A stretch of 43,623 bases of DNA from CAG-791 sp963593905 (lineage in GTDB: Bacteria; Bacillota; Clostridia; Lachnospirales; Lachnospiraceae): the NCBI GenBank assembly GCA_963593905.1, contig CAVBBL010000023.1, positions 1-43,623 on the forward strand, read 5' to 3'. Position numbers and translations under genes: made by a program. The notes beneath the pieces were generated by a model, which did not search any database, had not been told where the DNA came from, and worked only from the letters and a program-made list of their open reading frames with translations. Shown piece by piece: positions 30,653 through 38,282 of this stretch (within the stretch, counting starts at the first letter, position 1; every line of letters begins with the position of its first letter).

Positions 30653-33406
30653 TTATCTGATCTGTCCGGAATCTCTGGCGTCCTGTCTGGTCTGTTCGAT
30701 GGCGCCTTTAAGTCCCATGGCGGACATACGCACCGCACCGGCCCCCCAGACGATCATCTGCTCCAAGGCATCGGAAGTGGCCACCGTGATCAGGTATCTG
30801 CCTTTCTTCGGCATACTCTCCCGCATCTCGTGCACTGTCCGCTCTATATACTGATCCGCTGTCTGGGCTTCTTTGGTATAGACCACGCAGATGTTGTGAT
30901 ATTGAAATACCTCGCCGGGATTTCCCTTTACCTTGTAGGCATCGTAGACCAGAATCAGATGACAGCCCCGATAGCCCTGATAATCGCAGAGAATGTCCAT
31001 CAGTTTGCCTCTGGCTGCCTCCAGATTATCCCTGGACAGTTCTCGAAGCTCCGGCCAGGCAAAAATAATATTGTAGCCGTCCACCAGAAGATATTCCTCC
31101 GGCGGCTGATTCCCAGCCTCTGTATTTCCCTTCCTGTTTTTATATTGATCATCCTCCGAAGCACTCTTTGCCAGTGTGTTTCCCACTGAGGGATTCTCTC
31201 TCGCTGTCTCTGCTCCAAAACCATGATATTTTTGGGCGCTTCGCTGCCATTTCTGTCCCCGGCTGAAGGGATTGAGAGATGACGCATCTACCCGGTAGCT
31301 CTGCCGAAAGATTTCCTCGATCTCCTCCTGAGAAATAAACCGTTCCCTGCTGGTATACCGCTCCCGTCTGGGCGGCAGCAGGACGCCCTCCGAAGTCCCA
31401 TCCAAAGCTCCGTCTTTCTCCTTCTCGTCCTTTTCCCTCTCCCATGTACTCTCCGTATGGGCGTGATCAGCCACCTCATTCCAGGGCACGTAATATCCTG
31501 CTCCATGGGCACAGAATACGGAACCGGTAGGATTCTCCACATCCGCCTCAGGATCGTAAGCACAGGCTGCCATAATTTCCTCTGTATTATGACAGGGCGC
31601 ATATCCCTCATTCACACAGGAAAGACTTCCGTGGCCGTGCGTATAGGCCGTGACTTCCGCTCCATAATCCCGCATAGTGGCCGCAGGCACTTTCCCCTGC
31701 AGGATAGTTCTGTCTCCTTCCGTGACGGGTGCCTCAAAGCTCCCGTGCATTCTGGTGATATCCGCCATAGCCCTGCCCACTGCCTCTGCCGGCACTTCCA
31801 GCCGATAGGAAAGCCAGGGCTCCAACAGCAGGTTTTTGCCGCTGCGAAGTCCCATGCGCACCGCTCTCCAGGCTGCCTGCCGGAAATCGCCCCCTTCTGT
31901 ATGCTTGGGATGCGCCCGTCCTCCCGTCAGCAGGATGCGCACATCCGTCAGCTCGCTTCCTGTCAGCACGCCGGGAAAGTGCTTCTCCTCCAACAGAGAG
32001 AGAATCTGCCTTTGCCAGTTGCCCTCCAGCACATCCTCGCTGCAGGCGCTGGCCACCTGAATGCCGCTGCCTCGCTCTCCGGGCTCTAACACCACTCTTA
32101 CCTCTGCGTAATGACGAAGGGGCTCAAAATGTCCGATGCCCTCCACCGGCTCCGCCAACGTCTCCTTATACACCACGCTGCCTGCATCAAAGGAAGCCTG
32201 GAGGCCAAAACGCTCCCGCAGGGTATTTTTCAAAATCTCCATCTGCACCTGTCCCATGACCTGCACACAGATTTCCCTGTTTTCTTCCTGCCAGGTCACG
32301 TGGAGCTCCGGCTGCTCCTCCTCTAAAGTGCGCAGCTGTCCTAAGGCCGTCACCGGATCTGTCTCCGAATCTAACAAAAGCCGATAGGTGATCACCGGTT
32401 CCAGAATCGGCACAGCATTCTGTGCCTCATAGCCCAGTCCCTCTCCGGCAAAGGTGTGCTGCAGCCCCGCCACCGCACAGACTTCCCCTGCCTGCACCTG
32501 TTCTGCTGTCTCGTAACCACTTCCGTTGTAAAGCCGGATCTGGTTGATCTTCTCCTCCCAGATCTCTTCTCCCCGGGCACTGCAGGCATTGCCCACCATG
32601 CCGCGCACCTGCAGGCTGCCGCCGGTAATCTTCAGCCAGGTCAGCCGGATCCCCTGTGGATCCCGGCCGATCTTATACACTCTGGCGCCGAATGCTGCAG
32701 GATAGGCCGGACTCTGTGTCATGGCATCCAGCCCGTCCAGCAGCTGCTCCACGCCTTCTTCCCGCAGCGCCGCCCCGAAGAAGCAGGGAAAGAGGTGTCG
32801 GCTGCAGACAGCCGCTTGTATCTGCTCACCGGTGATATGCCCCGTCTCCAGATAGCCCTCCATCATCTGCTCATCGCAGAGCGCCAATTCCTCTCCTGCC
32901 ACTTCTATCGTCTGCATATCTAATGCATTTTTCTTACAGGGAACAGGCAGAATATTGCTGTCTAATTTGGTCTGCAGTTCCCGAAGCAAGTTCTCTTTCT
33001 CCGTGCCCGGCTGGTCCATCTTGTTCACAAAGAGAAAGGTGGGCACATGATAGCGCCCCAGCAGCTGCCAAAGGGTGTGCACATCCCCCTGCACCCCGTC
33101 GCTGCCGTCAATGACCAACAGTGCATAGTCCAGCACCTGTAAGGTCCGCTCCATCTCCGCTGAGAAGTCCACGTGCCCCGGTGTATCTAACAGCGTGATG
33201 GCACAGTCTCTCCACTGCAGCCTGGCCTGCTTGGAAAAAATGGTGATTCCCCTTGCCTTTTCCATCTCTCCCTGATCCAAAAAGCTGTCCCCGTGATCGA
33301 CTCTGCCTTGTTTTCGTATCGTCCCGGAGATGTGCAGCAGACTCTCCGCCAATGTGGTTTTTCCCGCATCTACATGGGCCAGTATACCCAGTGTGTATTT
33401 TTTCAT
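30653..33406 (-). CDS. TetM/EF-G-like ribosomal GTPase fused to a C-terminal YacP/Rae1-type NYN nuclease domain
   Basis: 917 aa. Residues 1-~640 follow the ribosome-protection/EF-G plan: G1 AHVDAGKTT (10-18), switch I EMEKARGITI, G3 DTPGHVDF (74-81), G4 NKMD (128-131), domain II (~220-310), and III-V with the TetM-like stretch AWRAVRMGLRSGKNLLLEPW. A charged, low-complexity linker (~655-765) leads to residues 771-917, a YacP/Rae1 NYN domain (EYLLVDGYNIIFAWPELREL, LILVYDAYKVKG, YTKEAQTADQYIE, ITVATSDALEQMI). In Bacillus, Rae1 is a ribosome-associated endoribonuclease that cuts mRNA in the A site. The fusion thus joins a factor that enters the A site with a nuclease that acts there. A translation-quality or rescue role is more likely than plain tetracycline resistance. 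Its ATG overlaps the stop of a 19-aa ORF (ATGA). Confidence 0.9.
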   Translation of the reverse strand: MKKYTLGILAHVDAGKTTLAESLLHISGTIRKQGRVDHGDSFLDQGEMEKARGITIFSKQARLQWRDCAITLLDTPGHVDFSAEMERTLQVLDYALLVIDGSDGVQGDVHTLWQLLGRYHVPTFLFVNKMDQPGTEKENLLRELQTKLDSNILPVPCKKNALDMQTIEVAGEELALCDEQMMEGYLETGHITGEQIQAAVCSRHLFPCFFGAALREEGVEQLLDGLDAMTQSPAYPAAFGARVYKIGRDPQGIRLTWLKITGGSLQVRGMVGNACSARGEEIWEEKINQIRLYNGSGYETAEQVQAGEVCAVAGLQHTFAGEGLGYEAQNAVPILEPVITYRLLLDSETDPVTALGQLRTLEEEQPELHVTWQEENREICVQVMGQVQMEILKNTLRERFGLQASFDAGSVVYKETLAEPVEGIGHFEPLRHYAEVRVVLEPGERGSGIQVASACSEDVLEGNWQRQILSLLEEKHFPGVLTGSELTDVRILLTGGRAHPKHTEGGDFRQAAWRAVRMGLRSGKNLLLEPWLSYRLEVPAEAVGRAMADITRMHGSFEAPVTEGDRTILQGKVPAATMRDYGAEVTAYTHGHGSLSCVNEGYAPCHNTEEIMAACAYDPEADVENPTGSVFCAHGAGYYVPWNEVADHAHTESTWEREKDEKEKDGALDGTSEGVLLPPRRERYTSRERFISQEEIEEIFRQSYRVDASSLNPFSRGQKWQRSAQKYHGFGAETARENPSVGNTLAKSASEDDQYKNRKGNTEAGNQPPEEYLLVDGYNIIFAWPELRELSRDNLEAARGKLMDILCDYQGYRGCHLILVYDAYKVKGNPGEVFQYHNICVVYTKEAQTADQYIERTVHEMRESMPKKGRYLITVATSDALEQMIVWGAGAVRMSAMGLKGAIEQTRQDARDSGQIR

Positions 33407-33462
33407 GACTGCCTCTTTCTCCGTTTTTTTAAGATTTTTGTCGCTGTTTCCTCTTGTTGCAT
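33403..33462 (-). CDS. 19-aa leader ORF coupled to the GTPase-NYN gene
   Basis: MQQEETATKILKKRRKRQS, ATG 33462 six bases after the type B Shine-Dalgarno AATGAGG; its TGA overlaps the GTPase ATG (ATGA). It contains the Shine-Dalgarno of the next gene (GGAG, AGAGG) and a run of basic residues KKRRKR near its end, which can slow translation. The layout recalls leader-peptide control of tetM-type genes. Longer in-frame extension upstream runs through non-coding leader and into the pilin gene and is not favoured. Confidence 0.6.
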   Translation of the reverse strand: MQQEETATKILKKRRKRQS

Positions 33463-33520
33463 ATTAATCCTCATTTCCTCGCAGCTACGCTGCGAAGAGG
33501 CGACGAGAGCTTCTGCAGAA
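33463..33520 (-). repeat. Type B leader end module before the GTPase operon
   Basis: CTTCGCAGC-GTA-GCTGCGAGG hairpin followed by AAATGAGGATTAAT and ATG. One frame reads KLSSPLRSVAARK and stops in the Shine-Dalgarno (AAATGAGG), matching the exoIII and trmL leaders. Confidence 0.75.
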
Positions 33521-33618
33521 ACAGTGCCCGATCCTGTTTGGCGTTTTTCCAACCTGCCTGGGGCCGGTTCCAACAGCAGATTTTGCCGATAATTTTGGCT
33601 AAACTGAAATGTGATTTT

Positions 33619-33647
33619 ATTATAATCAGCTTTTTTCTGCCTTACAA
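33619..33647 (-). promoter_or_regulatory. Promoter of the GTPase-NYN operon
   Basis: TTGTAA (33642-33647), 17-base spacer, TATAAT (33619-33624) on the minus strand. It predicts a ~150-base 5' leader containing the type B hairpin and the 19-aa ORF. Confidence 0.65.
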
Positions 33648-33668
33648 GGAAATGAACCGGGACTATAT

Positions 33669-33696
33669 TTGACCTTCTCATTCTATTTGATATAGT
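33669..33696 (+). promoter_or_regulatory. Promoter of the prepilin-like gene
   Basis: TTGACC (33669-33674), 16-base spacer, TATAGT (33691-33696), divergent from the GTPase promoter. Confidence 0.6.
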
Positions 33697-33769
33697 AAAT
33701 ATGATTCTCTTAATCATCGTAAATTCATCTTTATTGCCCGGATAAAAGGAGACAAAAGGAAACATACCT

Positions 33770-34192
33770 ATGAAAAAAACAAATAATTTCTCTCTGGTTG
33801 AACTCATCGTCCTAATCGCCCTGGCCGCTTTCTTTATCGGTGTGGTCTCTCCCCTTTTTTCCAGATATGTAGCCCACACCAAGACAGACTCCTGCATGCA
33901 GACAAGGCAGGCCATCACAGCCTGCTACCGCACGTATATGTCACAAAGGACAGTGCAGGGAGTAACTTCCGCCGTCTGTTATCAGGCCCTATTGGACAGC
34001 TTCGAGACGGTATTGGGCGAATATCCTTCCTCCCCGGTAGAGGATCTGAGCACCTGCACAGAGGTCACCTATGACAACATCTGCAAGGGCGGAGGCATTT
34101 ATACCTGCCGCATTGACGCAGCAGGGCAGCTGATCATTTCCTGCAGTGCGGAGGGCCACGGCACCATCGCCACCGGCCTGTCTTCCCGATAG
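33770..34192 (+). CDS. Orphan type IV prepilin/pseudopilin-like protein
   Basis: 140 aa. A short basic leader (MKKTNN), then FSLVELIVLIALAAFFIGVV with the +5 Glu of type IV pilins and a ~20-residue hydrophobic helix, then a small globular domain with five cysteines. The prepilin peptidase consensus has Gly at -1; here it is Asn6, so processing by a standard PilD-type peptidase is questionable. No pilus assembly ATPase, PilC-like or peptidase gene is in the window. AAAGGA before ATG and a good promoter support expression. It may be a minor pilin, a competence-like pseudopilin, or an unprocessed membrane protein of the same origin. Confidence 0.75.
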   Translation: MKKTNNFSLVELIVLIALAAFFIGVVSPLFSRYVAHTKTDSCMQTRQAITACYRTYMSQRTVQGVTSAVCYQALLDSFETVLGEYPSSPVEDLSTCTEVTYDNICKGGGIYTCRIDAAGQLIISCSAEGHGTIATGLSSR

Positions 34193-34204
34193 CATCCCTA
34201 CCGT

Positions 34205-34272
34205 CTCTTTGGTTTACTTCACTCTTTGGTTTACTTTACTCTTAGTTTTACTTTATTCTTTGGTTTGCTTTA
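34205..34272 (+). repeat. 17-bp tandem repeat, four units (CTCTTTGGTTTACTTTA)
   Basis: Four head-to-tail units, the last two with 3-4 substitutions, about 12 bases after the pilin gene stop. Confidence 0.85.
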
Positions 34273-34374
34273 CTCGTCGGCCGACGGCTGGAACTGGATT
34301 CTGACTCTATCACTGCGTCCTTTTCCGTCAGAATTGTGTTATAAGAAATAATAATTTTTAAAGATGCGGCTCCG

Positions 34375-34550
34375 CATGTATGATATAAAACATGTATGAT
34401 ATGGAACATGCACGGTATGAAACATGTACGATATGAAACATGTACGACATGGAACATGTACGACATGGAACATGTACGATATGGAACATGTACGATATGG
34501 AACATGTACGATATGAAACATGTACGATATGAAACATGTATGGCATCAAA
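34375..34550. repeat. 16-bp tandem repeat, eleven units (CATGTACGATATGAAA)
   Basis: Eleven exact-length 16-base units; the middle eight differ only at T/C or G/A positions (CGATATGAAA, CGACATGGAA, CGATATGGAA), while end units are more diverged. This is typical of a recently expanded minisatellite. Since 16 is not a multiple of 3, all three minus-strand frames are open and give repeated HIVHVPYRTC-like text; I regard these as artefacts. Confidence 0.95.
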
Positions 34551-34567
34551 TTAGATGCCTGAAAAAA

Positions 34568-34586
34568 GCCGCAGGCAACCTGCGGC
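34568..34586 (-). terminator. Hairpin GCCGCAGG/CCTGCGGC with minus-strand T-run
   Basis: 8-bp stem, loop CAA, followed on the minus strand by TTTTTT. The sequence resembles the near hairpin of type A leaders (CCTGCGGCATTGGAAG), so it may be a relic of one; no minus-strand gene precedes it. Confidence 0.45.
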
Positions 34587-34676
34587 ATTGGAAGTAACCA
34601 GGTTGCTATAAATTTACAATACTTCTTTCCCCCAAGGACGGTGGGAGAAGCCTACGACAAACGAAAGGATTTCTCC

Positions 34677-35864
34677 ATGAAATTCACTTACAAACACACC
34701 ATCTATGCCTGCTTTATCGGCTATATCGTACAGGCCATCGTCAACAGCTTTGTTCCCCTTTTATTCGTCACCTTCCAAAAGACCTATAACATCCCCTTAT
34801 CACAGATTACGCTGCTGATTACCATTAACTTTCTGATCCAGCTCCTGGTGGATCTGTTGTCCGCCTTCTTTGTGGATCGAATCGGCTACAAAGTCAGTGT
34901 GCTTCTGGCGCATGCGCTGGCTGCTGCAGGCCTGACGATGCTGACAATTTTGCCGGAGGTGATTCCCGGACATTTCGGCGGCATCTTATTGGCCGTCTGC
35001 ATTTATGCTGTAGGCGGCGGTCTTCTGGAGGTCCTGATCAGTCCCATCGTAGAGGCCTGCCCTACTGACAACAAGGAAGCTGCCATGAGTCTGCTGCACT
35101 CTTTCTATTGCTGGGGTGTCACTGCCGTGGTTTTGCTCTCCACTATTTTCTTCGCTGTCTTCGGCATTCAGAACTGGAAGGTCATGACCCTGCTGTGGGT
35201 GCTGATTCCCGTCCTCAATGGCATTTTCTTCAGTCGTGTTCCGATTTACAGTCTGCAGGCCGAAGGGGAAAAAGGCATGGCGATTCCCGAACTGCTTCGC
35301 TCTAAGATTTTCTGGATCCTGATGCTCATGATGATGTGCTCCGGTGCCTCCGAACAGGCCGTAAGCCAATGGGCTTCCACCTTTGCAGAGGAAGGTCTGG
35401 GCATCACCAAGACTGTAGGCGATTTGATCGGCCCCATGTCCTTCTCCATCCTCATGGGCTTATCCCGCCTGATTTATGGTAAGTACGGGGATAAGATGGA
35501 TCTGAACCGTTTTATGAAGGGCAGCAGCATTCTCTGCATTATATCCTACCTGCTCATCACATTGGTTCCCAATCCCATGATTGAGCTGGCTGCCTGCGGC
35601 ATCTGCGGCTTTTCCGTGGGTATCCTCTGGCCCGGCACCTTCAGCCAGAGTTCCGCTGCTCTCCCCAGAGGAGGCACGGTTCTGTTTGCTCTCCTGGCAC
35701 TGGCCGGTGATCTTGGCTGTTCCGGCGGTCCTACCGTGGTCGGCTTTGTCTCCAATGCCGCCGGGGGCAACCTGCGCATCGGTATTCTCTCCGGCATTAT
35801 CTTCCCTGTTTTGATGCTGGTCAGCCTGCTGTTAGCTGAGAAGAGCCGAAAAGCTGCACCTTAA
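34677..35864 (+). CDS. MFS transporter (FucP/sugar-permease-like)
   Basis: 395 aa from ATG 34677, preceded by AAAGGA. Twelve hydrophobic segments can be counted. The N-terminal half (YTACFIGYIVQAIVN-like start, LLVDLLSAFFVDRIGYKVSVLLAHALA) contains the MFS loop 2-3 pattern with DRIGYK. GGGLLEVLISPIVEACPTDN and LLHSFYCWG resemble the fucose/glucose permease group. An uptake or exchange role for a sugar or small solute is inferred; the substrate cannot be read. A strong terminator follows at 35971-36004. Confidence 0.85.
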   Translation: MKFTYKHTIYACFIGYIVQAIVNSFVPLLFVTFQKTYNIPLSQITLLITINFLIQLLVDLLSAFFVDRIGYKVSVLLAHALAAAGLTMLTILPEVIPGHFGGILLAVCIYAVGGGLLEVLISPIVEACPTDNKEAAMSLLHSFYCWGVTAVVLLSTIFFAVFGIQNWKVMTLLWVLIPVLNGIFFSRVPIYSLQAEGEKGMAIPELLRSKIFWILMLMMMCSGASEQAVSQWASTFAEEGLGITKTVGDLIGPMSFSILMGLSRLIYGKYGDKMDLNRFMKGSSILCIISYLLITLVPNPMIELAACGICGFSVGILWPGTFSQSSAALPRGGTVLFALLALAGDLGCSGGPTVVGFVSNAAGGNLRIGILSGIIFPVLMLVSLLLAEKSRKAAP

Positions 35865-35970
35865 ACCGACAGCAGCTGCCCCTGGGTAATTGTTCCATCT
35901 GGAGACTTTTCGTTTCTTTCATTAGAAATTCGCTTTAGGAACTCGCTTGTATTTGAAAATAAGACAAAAA

Positions 35971-36004
35971 ACGACGGAGCTGTCTGATGCAGCAGCTCCG
36001 TCGT
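35971..36004. terminator. Bidirectional terminator between the MFS and MATE genes
   Basis: 11-bp stem ACGACGGAGCT/AGCTCCGTCGT flanked by AAAAA and TTTTT, between convergent genes. Confidence 0.9.
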
Positions 36005-36022
36005 TTTTATGTTGCTGTCCGT

Positions 36023-37429
36023 TTATACTTTCAGATCTACCCATTTTCCCTGGTGGAATCGTATGCTCATCAGGCAATATCTGGTGAACTGGTCAGAGAG
36101 AACGCCCAGCCAGATACCGGTCAGTCCCAGATGGAATACCATCGTCAGCACGTAAGTCACTACGGTGCGGATGATCATAACGCTGACCAGGGAAGCTGCC
36201 AGGGTATACTTTACGTCCCCAGCGGCCCGCAGACACGCGCCGTAAATGATCTGGGAAATCTGCAGCAGAACGATGAACGCCACAAAACGGCTGATCAGCA
36301 CGCCGTCGTCCAATATCTCCGGATCATCGAAGTACAGTGAGAAAATCCACCTGCCGCCGCACAGGAAAACGATCATCAGCACAAAAGAGATACACAGTCC
36401 GATTTTCTGACAGATGTTGCCGTAACGTCTTGCTTTTTCCTTGTCCTGCTCTCCCAAAGCCTCGCCGGTAAGCGCCACCCCGGCCGCCTGCATGCCGTCG
36501 GCGAAGGAGAAGGCCAGGCCCATCAGGTTCATCCCCACATTGTGAGCGGCAAAATCATTGGTGCCAAGTCTCGCCGCCAACAGCGCCGTCGCCAGAAATC
36601 CTACTCGCATAGCCAGATTTTCCACCAGCACATTGGAAGAAAAAGAAAGAATCTTCTTGATCTGCCAAATACGGGGCACCACCCTTTCTCTTACGATCAG
36701 CGGCAGACTGACATAAGACTTTTTGCGCATCAGGGAGACAATACTCATACACGCTCCCACTGCACTGCCCGTCACCGTGGCAATGGCAGCTCCTGCGCAG
36801 CCCAGGGCCGGGAAGCCCAGATTGCCGCCGATCAGCAGGTAATTGCAGCAGATATTGACAGCACTGCTCACCAGGTTGGTGCTCATGGAAATGCGGGTGT
36901 TGCCGCTGCCCCGCTGGGCTGAGTTAAAGAGCATCTGGGTGGCATTAAAGATCGTGCCGCCCATGATGATTCGGAAATAGATGACCGCATCAGCATGGGT
37001 TTCCTCGTTGCTCCCCGCAAAGCGCATGATGGGATCTGCCACCCACAGGGAAAGACCCGTTACAAGGATGCAGACAAGCAGCATAATCGCAAATGCAGAA
37101 ATCAGCACCTCATTGGCCTCTCTTTGTCTTTTCTCTCCCTTTCGTCTGGCTACAAAAGCCGAGACCGCCATATTGATGGCAAAAAAAGGCGCCAGCCCGA
37201 TAAACTTAGGCTGTACCGTTAACCCCACTGCCGCAACTGCTTCGCTTCCCAAGGTCGATACCATCATGGTATCGATCAAGCCGGCTAAAGAGATAAAAAA
37301 GCTCTCCAATACCGCTGGCCAGGCCATTTCCACGGCACTTCTGACCATTTTCCCACTGGATTCTCTTTTGATAGATTCTCTTTTGAATGCTTCTGTTTTC
37401 CCCGTTTTCATCTTTTCCGGTTCTTCCAT
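36023..37429 (-). CDS. MATE-family multidrug/cation efflux transporter
   Basis: 468 aa from ATG 37429, just after GAAAGGAAACA. Twelve membrane segments with the two-fold MATE plan: MAWPAVLESFFISLAGLIDTMMVSTLGSEAVAAVGLTVQP in the first half and LSFSSNVLVENLAMRVGFLATALLAARLGTNDFAAHNVGMN in the second. The family exports cationic drugs or metabolites in exchange for Na+ or H+. Substrate unknown. An in-frame extension to 37537 would be encoded by the leader repeat and is not favoured. Expression is expected to run through two consecutive type A leaders. Confidence 0.92.
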   Translation of the reverse strand: MEEPEKMKTGKTEAFKRESIKRESSGKMVRSAVEMAWPAVLESFFISLAGLIDTMMVSTLGSEAVAAVGLTVQPKFIGLAPFFAINMAVSAFVARRKGEKRQREANEVLISAFAIMLLVCILVTGLSLWVADPIMRFAGSNEETHADAVIYFRIIMGGTIFNATQMLFNSAQRGSGNTRISMSTNLVSSAVNICCNYLLIGGNLGFPALGCAGAAIATVTGSAVGACMSIVSLMRKKSYVSLPLIVRERVVPRIWQIKKILSFSSNVLVENLAMRVGFLATALLAARLGTNDFAAHNVGMNLMGLAFSFADGMQAAGVALTGEALGEQDKEKARRYGNICQKIGLCISFVLMIVFLCGGRWIFSLYFDDPEILDDGVLISRFVAFIVLLQISQIIYGACLRAAGDVKYTLAASLVSVMIIRTVVTYVLTMVFHLGLTGIWLGVLSDQFTRYCLMSIRFHQGKWVDLKV

Positions 37430-37745
37430 TGTTTCCTTTCTATGCCGCAGCTTGTCTGCGGCAGCGTGAGGAGAATTTCGCGCAGGCGAATTCTCCGATA
37501 CGATTCTGCATTGATGTCGTTTACGACATCGATGCAACGACTATAAAATGACATCGGTCATTTTATAGTCGTTTTGCCTTTCTATGCCGCAGCTTGTCTG
37601 CGGCGCCGTGAGGAGAATTCCGCGTAGGCGAATTCTCCGATACGATTCTGCATTGATAACATTTACGACATCAATTGCAATATAAAAGTGAAGGAAATGC
37701 TGATTGAATCAGCATTTCCTTCATTATAATCTTTTTATATTGCAT
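37430..37745 (-). repeat. Tandem double type A leader before the MATE gene
   Basis: Two complete copies (37430-37533 and 37575-37674), each with far, middle and near hairpins. Each is followed on its distal side by a long perfect hairpin: AACGACTATAAAATGAC..GTCATTTTATAGTCGTT (37536-37572) and TGAAGGAAATGCTGATT..CAGCATTTCCTTCA (37689-37723). The copies differ at several bases, for example GCGCGAAATT versus ACGCGGAATT. Confidence 0.9.
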
Positions 37746-37950
37746 CATCTTTTGCTTTTCTGTTCACTAATAGAACATTTCTGACATTCTCCCACTTATA
37801 TGACTCATGTTCCGGAATTTTCCTGTTACGCTTCCGTTACTCCAATTCTGCTACTATTAGCTCAACAAAGAAAAACAAACACGAATCACCGCAGGAAGCG
37901 GTGGTTACGCAAAAAATAAACTTCATCACATCATATAGGAGGAAACGATT

Positions 37951-38049
37951 ATGCTTGAGACTATTTTAATTTTATATGTGATTAAGAAATATTGTGAGAA
38001 AAATAGTGGTCCTGATCCCAGCGAACTTAGAGTACCGCCTCGTAGATGA
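37951..38049 (+). CDS. Small protein, 32 aa, unknown
   Basis: ATG 37951 with a perfect AGGAGG eight bases upstream. It reads MLETILILYVIKKYCEKNSG then PDPSELRVPPRR: a short hydrophobic N-terminal helix, a basic Cys-containing segment and a Pro/Arg tail. A stem-loop (ACCGC-AGGAA-GCGGT) and a possible extended -10 (TGC-TACTAT) precede it, and a strong terminator follows at 38081-38114. It therefore looks like an independent transcription unit. Function not recognised; a toxin-like or small membrane-associated peptide are both possible. Confidence 0.65.
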   Translation: MLETILILYVIKKYCEKNSGPDPSELRVPPRR

Positions 38050-38080
38050 TAGATCCTGTACTCATCTGCTGACTGCAATC

Positions 38081-38114
38081 AACCGGGAGAGTTTCTTTGA
38101 AAACTCTCCCGGTT
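38081..38114 (+). terminator. Intrinsic terminator after the 32-aa ORF
   Basis: 14-bp stem AACCGGGAGAGTTT/AAACTCTCCCGGTT, loop CTTTGA, then TTCTTATTGTTT. Confidence 0.85.
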
Positions 38115-38120
38115 TTCTTA

Positions 38121-38149
38121 TTGTTTCTGCGCCTTATACGTAGCATAAT
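38121..38149 (+). promoter_or_regulatory. Promoter of the TIM-barrel isomerase gene
   Basis: TTGTTT (38121-38126), 17-base spacer, CATAAT (38144-38149). The predicted transcript starts just at the 5' end of the type A leader, which places the leader in the mRNA. Confidence 0.55.
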
Positions 38150-38155
38150 GGAGGC

Positions 38156-38282
38156 AGTGCATCTGCTGCAAAGGGGCAGCAGGCAAATGTCGTTTTACGA
38201 CGTTTGATTTTCTGTCAGAGAATTCGCCTTCGCGAATTTCTCCTCGTGTAACCGCAGCAGGCTGCGGCATTGGGAGGGAATT
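38156..38282 (+). repeat. Type A leader upstream of the TIM-barrel isomerase
   Basis: CTGCTGC..GCAGCAG, then the far module AATGTCGTTTTACGACGTTT, the middle GAGAATTCGC..GCGAATTTCTC, and the near hairpin CCGCAG-CAGG-CTGCGG, followed by GGGAGGGAATT and ATG. Confidence 0.8.

Noticed and set aside
30653..33406. Acquired tetracycline-resistance gene
   Set aside because: The GTPase part resembles TetM-type proteins but carries a C-terminal NYN domain, uses ordinary local leaders, and has no mobile-element context.
33403..33918. 171-aa minus-strand ORF ending at the GTPase start
   Set aside because: Its upstream part runs through the promoter region and the pilin gene. Only the last 19 codons have a start signal, so only those are kept.
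34248..34588. Minus-strand ORFs with repeated MFHIVHVPYRTC text
   Set aside because: They arise because a 16-base tandem unit without stops is open in all three frames; no start signal or conserved domain.
36023..37537. N-terminally extended MATE protein (504 aa)
   Set aside because: The extra residues come from the leader repeat (RKRHQCRIVSENSPARN), while ATG 37429 has its own Shine-Dalgarno. The same reasoning applies to upstream extensions of the ComB-like, ThuA-like, GH31, GH125, Mrp and sensor kinase genes.
37750..37950. Riboswitch upstream of the 32-aa ORF
   Set aside because: Only one short hairpin (ACCGC/GCGGT) is visible; I could not match a known riboswitch core.
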